Below are positions 35,501-46,845 of a stretch of DNA of 64,000 nt, piece by piece. Numbering within the stretch: the stretch's first letter is position 1; each line of letters starts with the position of its first letter. A program made the translations under genes and the position numbers. The notes beneath the pieces were generated by a model. It made no database searches, was not told the DNA's origin, and saw nothing but the letters and a program-made list of their open reading frames with translations. The stretch is from Glebionis coronaria. Lineage: Eukaryota > Streptophyta > Magnoliopsida > Asterales > Asteraceae. The stretch covers positions 78,037,696 through 78,101,695 of the forward strand of contig CM046878.1 in assembly GCA_025667525.1 (NCBI GenBank). Reading direction: 5' to 3'.

Positions 35501-36000
35501 GCTACATATTTAACATATCAAGACTTGAGGTTCAAATAAGAAAAAACTTTACATATATTAAATATCTATCAATTATAATGTATGTTTGGCTTCTCTTTTC
35601 AATCGAAAATGGTTATGTTAAAAAATCAGATACAATTTGTATACAAATGTATCTCTTATGACAATGGTTAGCTTTGAGCTAGATAATGCGCGCATATTTA
35701 TTTATGTAAATTTTATGGAGCATACAATTATTGAAGATTCATGAAACTGATTTGGTTATACATGGAAATAAACAATTTGCCACTTGACATATAGATGCTT
35801 ACAGCAAAGCTTCGAGTTTAGTATTCTACCAGTACCAACTATCAAGTGCCAGTAGATAGGAGGTTGATATAAAAAGTTATAGCTTCAAGTACCTTTGTAT
35901 TTAGCTTGCGTCCTGTGACAAGCCCTCAGTCTATCCTTTATTAGTTTTCAAGGAAATGAACCTTCCACAATTTAGATCACAGCAAGTCGTGGCTCCTATG
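35501..36000. other. Intron-like spacer
   Basis: AT-rich, with no frame or repeat recognised. It lies between the SMC1 exons and the next minus-strand fragment. Confidence 0.4.
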
Positions 36001-37330
36001 TGTGGGACTCAATTCCCTACAATGACATCTGCTCTGCAACAAAATCTCTAATGTGTTCAATACAGACGAGTTAGGTTATCGAATATAGGTCCCATAAACA
36101 TATATAAAATCCTCACATACACACCTCTACTACACGCCCGTGTTCAGCTATATGAGTAAACTGATCGTGATCATGACGACAACACAAGTACCTGTCATGA
36201 CATAAATCACATTTACATCATCAAATATTTACAGATACGCTTTTATGCAATGTATAAAGAGGGAACCTACAGTTTTGATAAGAGTCATGCTATAAAAATT
36301 TGAATCCTTAGCCAAACCAGAACTGAATAAGGTAATAGCATAAGAAAGTTAAAATGTGTCTTAATCATCGGGAACACTCGAAATTCTCGGAACATTAACT
36401 AAAGATGGGCAGAAACTTACCAGGTTGGGCAACATGACATATAACCTCTAGTATTGTCAATAATTTCTCGCGGGAGTAAAGCCTGTGCACAAGTACATGA
36501 GTTAGCTCTCAAGAAAAAGAAAATTTTGTTATGTGGCAATACATTTGAATGAATTCTGCAGGCATGTCACGAAGCGGAGCCAAATTAGGAATAAGACCAA
36601 TTACGTATAAATCATCACATATACACCAAAACACAAAGAGGTTCATCATTGTTTAGTGAGGATGCATACATAATTTTGTTAATCAAAGTTCAAAACACAT
36701 ACCTCTGAGCAAACGCCCACTTCAATAGCAATTTAGCAATCCTCCTGCTGATACGTCGTCTAACCGAATCTCTTGTTCTAGAGTTATAAATCAAACCCTT
36801 TTGATTGACCCTGAAATAGTTACTGGCAGCAGAAAAGATAAATAGGGAGTACTACTGAAAGATAAAACATGACGACTAAAGCATATGTTGAGGAGTCTGA
36901 TAAAATTAGTGTTGTGTCTTCTATATTTTCAGATTTTATTTGACCCTGTTGTTATTAACGTTTAGTTAGATAACAAACTGTTGTGTGTGCAACCAAAAAA
37001 AGGCCAAATGCACACAAAAAATGCTCGAACGCGGCCTGAAGCTGAATAGAACAGCACCTGCAAGTCTGCTACAAAAAATGCCTGAAGTCGACCTAAAGTT
37101 GAATTAAAAATGAAAGTAAAGTGAAATAAGGACCTCGAGTGGGAAGTACCATGTCAAACATTACTGGAGGAGGTATTGAAAGCTTTGGTTGTGAGGATAT
37201 CAAATGGTAAGGACGTGTCATAACCCACTGTAAATGGAACTCATCATGTGTTCCATCCAGTGGCAGAGTTGATGCTGCATGTATGTGTGTACTTATTACA
37301 TCTTTTACATGCTTAAGATCCATTGTCTAT
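36001..37330 (-). pseudogene. Unidentified multi-exon gene fragment in the CACTA element
   Basis: On the minus strand several blocks have good splice borders: about 37323-37093 (MDLKHVKDVISTHIHAASTL and FHLQWVMTRPYHL), 36815-36702 (VNQKGLIYNSRTRDSVRRRI and AKLLLKWAFAQR), 36483-36423 (ALLPREIIDNTRGYMSCCPT, ending TW) and 36192-36128 (YLCCRHDHDQFTHIAEHGRV). A further block near 36040-35950 has an in-frame stop (VIVGN*VPHIGATTCCDLNC). Reading phase is kept across the 36483 and 36192 blocks. The product is basic, then Cys/His-rich. I do not recognise the family. It may be a second captured host gene or a relic of the transposon's own gene. Confidence 0.45.
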
Positions 37331-38164
37331 TTCACTGATTTTGTTTTAGGCCCACTTAAAAAATTGTGTGAACATAATAACCATGATGTAAATGGTTGGT
37401 TTTGTTGTCTGAGACACGAATAACAAACACATGATGAAGTGAATGGAGTTAATATTATGCATGATAAAGAACAGTTGTAGAATATACCTCCGATCCAATC
37501 GAGACTTGCGATCAAATTCGAATACGGTTACAAATACAATCGTTAAGATTTGATGCAGTTTGATTGAAACTAAAATCCGAACACAAACTAGAAGCCCGAA
37601 CTGATGAAAGAATACTCCGATCGAATATGAACACGAACTCACACTTTTAAACCCTCTGATCTTGCAAACGACTTGGTCGTTTGAAAGTGTTAATGACAGA
37701 GTTTGTTATAATTTATGGCTTAGCTCGGGATAGTATTTATGAGTTGTTAATTAGTTGGTTAACATAAATATCAATAAGTCAATTATGGTTAAGATTTTAA
37801 TTGAGTGAAACGTATATAACTCCTTTATATTTGACCAATTCATATACTTAAGTAGACACATAATATAATGCGTGTGCGTAACATATGAGTATGCATTAAA
37901 ATTATGTTGATAATCTTTTCAAAAAAAAATTATGTTGATAATCTAAGATATACTTTAGTTAGGCTAAACGATGATTGATCGAATCCAGTGGTAGATATCG
38001 TTCTACATTTCTAACATAATTCTAAAATCGACTATGGACAGATAATACCAGTTTCTTACGAAGGTCATCAGTTGAAGCATTATTTGATTCGAGCTACCCA
38101 TTCTAGCAACACAGTGATAACAATTTCTTCTACAAGTATACCTATACCGCTCAAATGATCAAAA
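37331..38164. other. No gene seen
   Basis: AT-rich. A duplicated phrase AAAATTATGTTGATAATCT occurs near 37900 and 37929. Nothing else can be supported. Confidence 0.4.
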
Positions 38165-38560
38165 TTACCTGGATTGATTTCGGGTCAAATGGAAGAGCGA
38201 ATTTGCTATAATGGAAGTGGTCAAATGAATATCGTTGCATTGACCTCCATCATCGTGATCGAGATGATGATGGCAGTTGGAGGTGGTGGTGGACAGAGAG
38301 TGGTGTAAAATGGTGGTGGCGGGTCTGGTTTGTAAATGGTGTGGTGGTGGCGGTTCGTGGCTGGAGCAACAGCCGTGATAGGGGAGGTGGCTCTTGGTCA
38401 CGATGATGGAGGTAGATGGTTGTGATGGTGTACAGCGACTATCGCCGACGGGTGGTGGCCGGATAACGGCGCCGGAAAAAGAAAACGATGGGGGAGAGAG
38501 TATATAAGTTGCTAGGGTTTGAGTGTGTGTTTTTTTATGAAAATGAGAAAAAGAGTATAA
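38165..38560 (-). other. Possible promoter and 5' exon relic, CCACC-rich
   Basis: The minus strand has TTATATAC, a CT-rich leader and AAACCCTAGC, all usual near plant transcription starts. An open frame rich in His and Pro (MTKSHLPYHGCCSSHEPPPP) follows. The low-complexity peptide suggests untranslated or decayed sequence, perhaps the 5' end of one of the captured fragments. Confidence 0.25.
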
Positions 38561-38908
38561 ATTTCTATTTATATTAAAACAAAAGTGTTAGGTTCGAAAT
38601 AGTTTAGGGTTCGAATTGTAATTATTGATATAATCTTCGTCAATTAATGTTTCGAGTCTCGTTTATAATAGTTAACGGATGAATCAAAACACGAAGTTTT
38701 CGCCATTGCGTTAATGAAATAAAATATTAAATAATTTAATAAATTTTTTTTATTAAATATCTCGTGAAAATATAAATTTAATTATTAACTGTGTCGATAC
38801 ACAGACTGTGCGTTTTTTTTCTTTAAATTTTGCAAAATATGACCCGTTTTCAAACCCAATAAGTTTGGTATCGCTCAAAATGAATGAAATATAATTTATT
38901 ATTATTTA

Positions 38909-38935
38909 AAGTATGAAAAATTCTCGGGTGTTACA
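38909..38935 (-). repeat. LTR-start-like sequence TGTAACACCC (1)
   Basis: The minus strand from 38935 reads TGTAACACCCGAGAATTTTT, a typical start of plant Gypsy LTRs. A 26/27 match to it occurs at 53033. Similarity stops after about 27 bases. Confidence 0.45.
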
Positions 38936-39165
38936 AATTGCATGTGTTTATTTGATTTTTTCGGTTTTGTCAAACGACTCGAACCGAGAAGTCGAGTCAA
39001 ACCTTAATCAAACTGAATTTATTTGATTTCTCGGTTTTGTAAATTTTTTCTAGTTTCGAGTCAAAACATTTTTTAGTGTTCGAATACAATTATTTTAACT
39101 GACCACAAGGCATCAATATGATGTTTTGAAATGCAACTACAATGCCGACGTAGGTGCCAAAAATA

Positions 39166-40112
39166 CCGATACCCTATCGACTCATAACGTGTACAACGAT
39201 ACCCGATCGACTCATATCAGGTGAAACGATACCCTATCGACTCATATCGTGTACAGCGATACCCTATCGCCTCATATCGTGTGAAACGATACCCTATCGA
39301 CTCATACCGTGTACAACGATACCATATTGACTCATATCATGTACAACGATACCCGATCGACTCATATCATGGGAAACGATACCCTATCGACTCATACCGT
39401 GTACAACGATACCCGATCGACTTATATCATGTGAAACGATACCCTATCGACTCATATCGTGTACAACGATACCCTATCGACTCATACCGTGTACAACGAT
39501 ACCCTATTGACTCATATCGTGTACAACGATATCGATTGATTTATATGGTACACAACGATACCCGATCAACTCATATCGTGTGAAACGATACCCTATCGAC
39601 TCATATCATGTACAACGATAACCGGTCGACTCATATTGTGTGAAAGGATACCATATCGACTCAAATCGTGTACAACGATACCCCATCGACTCGTATCATG
39701 GGAAACGATACCCTATCGACTCATACCGTGTACAACGATATCCGATCGACTCATATCATGTGAAACGATACCCTATCGACTCATATCGTGTACAACGATA
39801 CCCTATCGATTCATATCGTGTACAACGATACCCTATCGACTCATATCGTCTACAACGATAACCTATCGACTCATATAGTGTACAACGATACCCTGTCGAC
39901 TCATATCATGTGAAACGATACCCTATCGGCTCATATCATGTGAAACGATACCCTACTGACTCATATAATATACAACGATACCCTATCGACTCATATCATG
40001 TGAAACGATACCCTATCGACTCATATAATGTACAATGATACCCTATCGACTCATATCATGTGAAACGATACCCTATCGACTCATATCGTGTACCCCATTG
40101 ACTCATATCGAA
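39166..40112 (+). repeat. 30-bp satellite array, about 31 copies
   Basis: The unit is a 30-mer built from CGATACCCTATCG, then ACTCATATC, then GTGTACAA or ATGTGAAA. The two endings tend to alternate, giving a partial 60-bp dimer. Every unit contains a five-base inverted repeat CGATA-CCC-TATCG. Because 30 is divisible by three, open frames with a ten-residue repeat (RYPIDSYRVQ) arise in several frames. These are a by-product, not genes. The array decays at both edges. Confidence 0.95.
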
Positions 40113-40503
40113 CCCCTTTACAGGTGCTTTTCTTTTTAATCTTCGATATAATTAAAACTCTTAACACCCTTTATATATAACCACACTAGCCTATAAACCC
40201 GTGATAAATTGATGCAGTAAAATCAGACACTTGCTTTAGGAAAAACAAACACTAATAATGCGGGTAAGTATTAAGTATCACGTTTTGTGAAAAACGTGAA
40301 TACTCGTCGTTGAGTTCGTTCTCGAGGAGGTATGGTGTTTGAGCCAAAATTATTATAGACGTTATTTAATCGAGTGATTACTCTTATGGAAATAGGGAAA
40401 GAAAAGAAAACGGAAACGAGTTACGCTAAAAACAACGTACGACGAAAAACGTAAAACGCAACGAAAATTCGACTAAATTAAAAATATATTTTGAAAACTT
40501 AGC
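40113..40503. other. Spacer between satellite and element D
   Basis: No gene. It resumes after element D at 52131 and is probably part of the same older repeat, possibly a Gypsy LTR whose start is at 53033 on the minus strand. Confidence 0.4.
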
Positions 40504-40860
40504 TGTTGTTCCTAATCAATCCATAACACAAGATTCTTAGAGAGAGAAAGAGAAGAAAAGTAGAAAGAGAAAGTAGAGAGAGAAGTGGAAGGTTTACACT
40601 AAAACTATGTGTTTAATGAAATGAACCAACACCCTCTTTCACATGTGAAAGAGGGTTATATACCCTTGGCCTTTTGGGCCGTGGGCTTTGTTTCCTTGGG
40701 CCGGGCTTGGCTTTGCTTTGGGCTTACGCCCCTAACTTATACAATATTAGCTTAAAGTCCAAGCCCGGTTTTCCCGACTAACCTATTACAATACATGACC
40801 AATAACGACTAAGATGACCTATTACATTCTTGTTCGACTATATAAAATATAAGGCTAACA
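40504..40860 (-). repeat. Element D 3' LTR
   Basis: 357 bp, TG...CA bounded and identical to the other copy. It contains the 24-bp palindrome at 40632-40655 beside the TATA box. Confidence 0.96.
40632..40655. repeat. Perfect 24-bp palindrome next to LTR TATA box (3' LTR)
   Basis: CCCTCTTTCACA followed directly by its reverse complement. On the minus strand TATATAA ends immediately before it. Confidence 0.9.
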
Positions 40861-40872
40861 ATCTCCCCCAAT
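40861..40872 (-). promoter_or_regulatory. Element D polypurine tract
   Basis: The minus strand reads ATTGGGGGAGAT directly before the 3' LTR. Confidence 0.85.
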
Positions 40873-43332
40873 GTATCGGTCATCTTAAAAAGCTTAAAAA
40901 GCATAAGATGATTGAGTGAATACATTCTTGTAGAGGAGATCTTCCTGCTTTGGTCTTGTATCTTGGTCTTGATCTTGTTTGTAACAACTTTGTTCCTTCA
41001 TGCTTTCGTGATCTTTATCTTGAGCCTTTGTCATTTGACTTTGAGTGCTTGAGATCTTCATCTGTACTCCTTGTGACTAAGATGACCTATTACATTCTTA
41101 CATTCTTAGGTACCTTGATTATCGCCATCTTGTGCTCTTGTGACTTCTGAATCGACATCGGTATCACAGCTCCGCCACCTTCTTGATATGCAGCAACATG
41201 TATAGACACGGATAAAATGGCTTTGAACATTTCATCCTAACTCGGTAGCGTTTTACCTCCGGTCGGTGAAGACCGTTAAACGGTATTAAATACCGTACCT
41301 GTGATCAGGTAGATTCGATTAAGAACCTCCTTGACAGGGTTTCCCGGCGGTAGTAGCCAGTTCTCTTTACTCGACCGTCTCAAAGCAGACTGCGAACGTA
41401 AAGAGTGAATCATAAGGATAAATTATCCGTCTGATTAGAGTCGTCAATTCAGATTTCCTGGAACAAGTTTGATTCTAAAAGAATCGCACCATTGTTGCTT
41501 TCCAGTTTGCCACAAGCTTGATTCATAGAGAATCTTGCGAGTTACCTACCGCAGTGCTGTTTGATGTTGACACTGGAAGGATTTCCATTCGTCACTGTGA
41601 ATACTAATGAGTGTCACTCTGAATGTTCTGGCAAGATCACATGGATTTTGCGAAGAAACCTGGAATCAAGTTTGAATCAATTAAGAATCGAAACTTAGTT
41701 GCTTTCCAGTTCTCACAAGTTTGATTCGTGTAGAATCGCACAAGTTACCTACCATGAGCTTGTTTAATGCTGGCTCAAGCAGGATTTCCATCTTCATTGT
41801 GAATCGTATCACTCAGATGTTCTGGCAATATCACAAGGATAATGCGTAGGACTCGATTGTGTCCTAATGAGATGATAAATTGATCTCGTTTGGCTATAGA
41901 CTCAAATAAGTGCATTTTGGTAATCGGAGGCTGGAGCAGACTGCCACCTTTTCAATATTAACTGACTCGGAGTGAGAAAGTCAATAGATACGTGTTGATC
42001 TCCGTGACAATGAGACAAGTTTCTTTTGAGAGAAACTCGAATGGCTGGGAAGGGTTGTGCATTGCATCACTTGGTCCATGATGACTTGTCTTCAATAGAT
42101 GTATTGACCCGGTTTCTGCCTAAGTTGCATAGAATATTCAACTCCTTCAATGCTTACCAATACGTCATTATTAGCACCTTGTTGTGATTGTTCCAGTGCT
42201 AACTTAAGTACTTGGTCCGCATTCAGCTTCATTCCACTCCATCTTTCCTAAGGACAACTATTTATAGCTATGGAATGTCCTTGGGTAGATCCCTCCGGTT
42301 CTGGTTGGATCATAGGACTTAGTTTCCTATCCTAAACCACCTTTTGACTCCATCGTTCCGTCGTGGATAGTAGGTTGTTTTGGGTAAAGATCGTAACCAT
42401 AAAACCATTGAAAACCATTCAAAGTGCTTGATAAAAATCAAAACTTTTAACACTTGAAAGTTTTACATTTCCGAAAAGCTCCCCCTACACACATGCATCG
42501 ATATACGAAATAGTTTGGCATGTGAAGGAAAGAGTTGCACTTGAGTCTTTAAGATCACATGTTGCGATATATTACATTTTAATCACATTTTCTCCCCCTA
42601 TCTCTAATATAAAAATATAATATTAGAGATACCAATTGATTAAAATATGACATTTTCCGAAAAATCGTTGGGAGAGAAACATGTGTGCACCCATGAATCA
42701 TGGAACATTTTTAGTCGGGTCGCTCCCCCTCAACAATATATGTGTGTCTTGAGACAAAATTTGACAAAATTTTAGAAAAACGACACCAAAAAATATGTTG
42801 AGGTACAGAGTTGAGATGCCTTTTCCGATATAATATATTACATTTGACAATTTTATATCATTTTCGGAATGTGTTGGATACATAAAATATGACAATTTTA
42901 GAGATGTACCCAACAACATTAAAAGGCTTGATTTTAAAACGCTCCCCCTCAAAAATTGATCAAAATAACATATGACATTTTTAGATATAAAAACCTATTA
43001 TGAGGAAGGATTTCGGGTCCGTTTTTCATGAGCTCAAAACTTTGATTGTTTTGTGACTAGCTCATGACCGAGAAAAGTAAATTTCCCGTTGTGAAGGATA
43101 AGTTATCATCCGTGATAAACTTTCCTTAAGTTGAAGTTCGAGTTCTAAGCTGACATTTACTTAGAAATCGTTTTCATGAACTTAAAAACTTTGAATGTTT
43201 TTATGAGAAGCTCATGACCGAGAAAGATGAATTTCTCGTTGAGAAGGATAAGTTATCGTCCGAGATGAACTTTCCTTAGTTGAGGTCCGAGTTCTAAGCT
43301 GTGATGCGCCTAGAAGTCATTATGAGAGAATA
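40873..43332 (-). other. Element D 3' untranslated region
   Basis: 2.46 kb without a convincing gene. It contains two tandem duplications, one with a period of about 202 bases (41459-41860) and one of about 148 bases (43026-43319). It also has four further purine tracts of the GGGGGAG type on the minus strand (near 42480, 42593, 42721 and 42942). In SIRE-like elements this space may hold a third frame; here no such frame is left. Confidence 0.6.
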
Positions 43333-46300
43333 TCAAGCAGCTTCATTTGCCAAAACCTCCAAGTCTTCTGGAGTCATATACTTCATACCAAGACGGCCAA
43401 CGAGATACGCAAACCTATCTTTCGATAGAGCTTTTGTAAACAAGTCTGCCAGCTGGTACTCAGTTCTGACAAAGTATAATTCCACGATGCCACGTTCCAC
43501 TTGTTCCTTGATGAAGTGATATCTGACATCGATGTGCTTGGTGCGGGAGTGTTGAACCGGATTGCAAGATATGGCTATGGCCGACTTTGAGTCACAATAC
43601 ATAGGTATTTTATCAAAGTGGAAGCCATAATCCGTGAGTTGAGTTCTCATCCAGAGGACTTGAGCACAACACGCGGATAGTGCCACATATTCTACTTCAG
43701 CTGATGAGAGCGAAGTGCAATCCTGCTTCTTTGACGACCAGCTGACAAGCTTGTCTTCCCCTAGAAACTGTATGCTACCAGAAGTGCTTTTACGACTATC
43801 AAGACAACCTGCGTGATCAGAATCTGAAAAAGCCGTTAGATGAAAACCGGTTTCCCTCGGATACCAGAGTCCCATGTGAATGGTATTCTTAAGGTACCGA
43901 AAGATCCGTTTAACCTCTTTGAGGTGCTTTTGAGTAGGTCTGGCTTGATATCGTGCACAATAGCATGTGGCATGATGAATATCAGGCCTGCTGGCTGTAA
44001 GGTACATAAGTGACCCGATCATACTGCGATATCGCGTTTGATCTACGGGATATGAGTACAAGTCAGCGTCTAGGGATGTGGTCGACAATGGTGTACCAAC
44101 GCGAGCACATGAGGTCATACCATGCTTTTTAAGTATCTCTTGAGCATACTTAGCTTGGTTAATGAAGATACCACGTGGGGATTGATGAATCTGGAGGCCT
44201 AAAAAGAATTTTAGCTCCCCCATCATTGACATTTCAAATCTGCTGTGCATTAATTTTTCAAAACGTTTTGAAAGTTTTGGGTTCGTAGAACCAAAAATAA
44301 TGTCATCAACATAAACTTGCACCAGCATTATGTCATCCCCATATTTATTAGTAAAGAGAGTAGGATCAATAGAACCTTTGGAGAATCCTTTGGATACCAA
44401 GAAGTTTGAAAGTTCTTCGTACCATGCCCTTGGAGCTTATTTAAGTCCATATACAGCCTTCTTGAGACGATAGACTTTGTCAGGATGATGAGGATCGACG
44501 AATCCTTCCGGCTGATTCACATACACTTCTTCCTTCAAATGACCGTTGAGAAAAGCTGTTTTAACGTCCATCTGAAAAACCGTGAAGCCCTTATGTGCAG
44601 CATAAGCAAGGAATATCCTGACTGCTTCCAAACGAGCGACTGGAGCGAATGATTCATCATAGTCTATGCCTTCTTGTTGACGGTATCCCTTAACCACAAG
44701 ACGAGATTTGTTTTTGATGATGGTTTGTTCTTCATCCAGTTTGTTTTTCCAGATCCATTTGAAATCTAAAATTGACATTCCATAGGGTCGGTCAACAAGT
44801 TCCCAAACATTTAGGCGTTCAAACTGATGAATTTCGTCTTGCATTGATTCAATCCACGCATGATCAGTCATGGCTTGTTTGATGTTTGTAGGTACAGTTG
44901 AACTCACGGTGAGTGCATACATACACACATCGCCATCGGTTTCGAGTTGTCTGCGTGTTCGAACCGGTTGTGAAGGATTTCCAATTACTTGCACCAATGG
45001 ATGATCACGTGTCCAATGGTGAGTGGATGGATATGGTTGGTAGAATGTATGCATGTTGGACGGATTAACATGTTGACTAGAAGACTCTCCGACTTCGTGT
45101 ACCGGTGTACCGAACGGATTGATAAATTCTTCATCGTCAGGTTGTGCATCGACTGCTTGATTGTTGTTTCCTCTTTCAGCATTGACGGTTGGTGATGTTG
45201 GTTGTATGACAGTTTCTTGAGTTTGTTGAGTATCCACTGGAATTGTCTCTTGAGCAACGGTTGCTGAAGTAGAGGCAGTTGTGTCTTGTTGATTTTGTTC
45301 AGGTGCATCAGCAGTATTGACAGCGGAAGGCTTTGACACAACTTGATTGTTTCCATAGTAATATTCATCAAACATAGGATCATATAAGTCAACCAACTCA
45401 TTCGTATGTGTCGTATCCGTCGAGTCTGCTGTAGGAGTACTTTGTTGACATTCTTGCACGGGACGTACACTGTTTTGTGTAGGTGCCATCGTTGGACATT
45501 GAGGTGCGGGACTTGAGCTGTTGTGATCAAGTACCATTTGTGGCAATTCGTCAAAGTTCACATGAATTGTTTCGACAATGATCTTTGTTCTCTTGTTATA
45601 GACCCGATATCCTTTCGACAATGTAGCATACCCCACAAAAATACATGCATCACCTTTTTCTTTCATCTTGTCGAGATTCTCACCGTCTTTAAGGATGTAG
45701 CATAAAGATCCAAATACGTGAAAGAATTTTACAGTAGGTTTCCTGCCATTGATGATGTGGTAAGGTGTCTTTTCATGTCTAGGGATAACGAGAGAACGAT
45801 TCTGAGTATAACAGGCAGTTGCAATTGCTTCAGCCCAGAAGAATAGCGGTAATTTTGAAGCAGAAAGCATTGTTCGAGCAGCCTCTACCAAAGTACGGTT
45901 CCGTCTTTCGACAACGCCGTTTTGTTCAGGAGTTCGAGCAATAGACGTTTGATGTTCGATGCCTTCTTCTTGAAAATAAGATTGCAAGTTCTTGTTCAAA
46001 AATTCAGTACCCCTATCCGTTCTTACGGTTAAGACTTGAGCTTGAAGATTGCGTTGTATCATCTTGAGAAAGTTTTTGAGAACCTCTGGTGTTTCATCTT
46101 TGGACCTTAAGAAGAAAGTCCATGTGTATCTAGAGTAATCATCGACAATCACTAGAATATACTTTTTCCCGTTAATACTCTCTACACGCATGGGACCACA
46201 TAAATCCATGTGTAGAAGTTCCGATCGTCCTTTTGAGCTAGGGGTAGTCTTTGTTTTGAAAGACTTCCGTTTTGCTTTCCCCAACTCACAAGAAGAACAA

Positions 46301-46845
46301 AGATGGTCTTTGACGAATTTCAACTTAGGAAGACCGGTCACAATATCATTCTTAGAAAGCAAGTTGATGGTGTCAAAATTGAGATGTGACAATCGTTGAT
46401 GCCATAACCATGCTTGAGATGATGATGCTTTAGCCATTAAGCAAATTGGATTTGTTGAAGATTTGTCTTGAAGAGTTACTGTGTAGAGATCAGAACCACG
46501 AGAACCTGTAAGAAGGTCATTCCCATCGTAGTCTCTAACATAGCAAGTAGATTTCCGAAAAGCCACTTCCAAATCCGCATCACAAAATTGACCAACCGAG
46601 AATAAATTGTGATTCAGTCCCTCGACGTAATAAACCCGTTTTATAGTGATATTCCCTTGAACCAAGTCTCCATATCCGAGTATCGGTGCAAATTGATCAT
46701 TTCCAAACCGTACCGTACCCAGAAACTTCTCCACGAAGTTAATGAGAAGCTTGAGATTGCCCGTCATGTGCTTTGTGCACCCGGAGTCCATTATGAATAG
46801 GATGAGTTCGACGAGCTGCAGAAGAATTAGAAGACAATGTAGCAT
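43333..46845 (-). pseudogene. Element D pol, one premature stop
   Basis: Protease [11 protein letters not shown] (near 46790), pre-integrase [13 protein letters not shown], zinc site [14 protein letters not shown], integrase core ([36 protein letters not shown]), reverse transcriptase with [13 protein letters not shown] near 44310, and RNase H (FSDSDHAGCLDSRKSTSG, SSAEVEYVA) are all present with their catalytic residues. The frame stays open from 46845 to 43333 apart from one TAA at 44437 between AVYGLK and APRAWY. It overlaps the end of gag by 107 bases in the +1 frame. Apart from that stop it would be functional by eye. Confidence 0.93.

Noticed and set aside
39221..39878. Open frames encoding a ten-residue repeat
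   Set aside because: They follow from a 30-bp satellite whose unit length is divisible by three. Several frames are open at once, so they are not genes.
39166..40112. CRISPR array
   Set aside because: The units are continuous 30-mers without unique spacers, and the context is a plant nuclear transposon.
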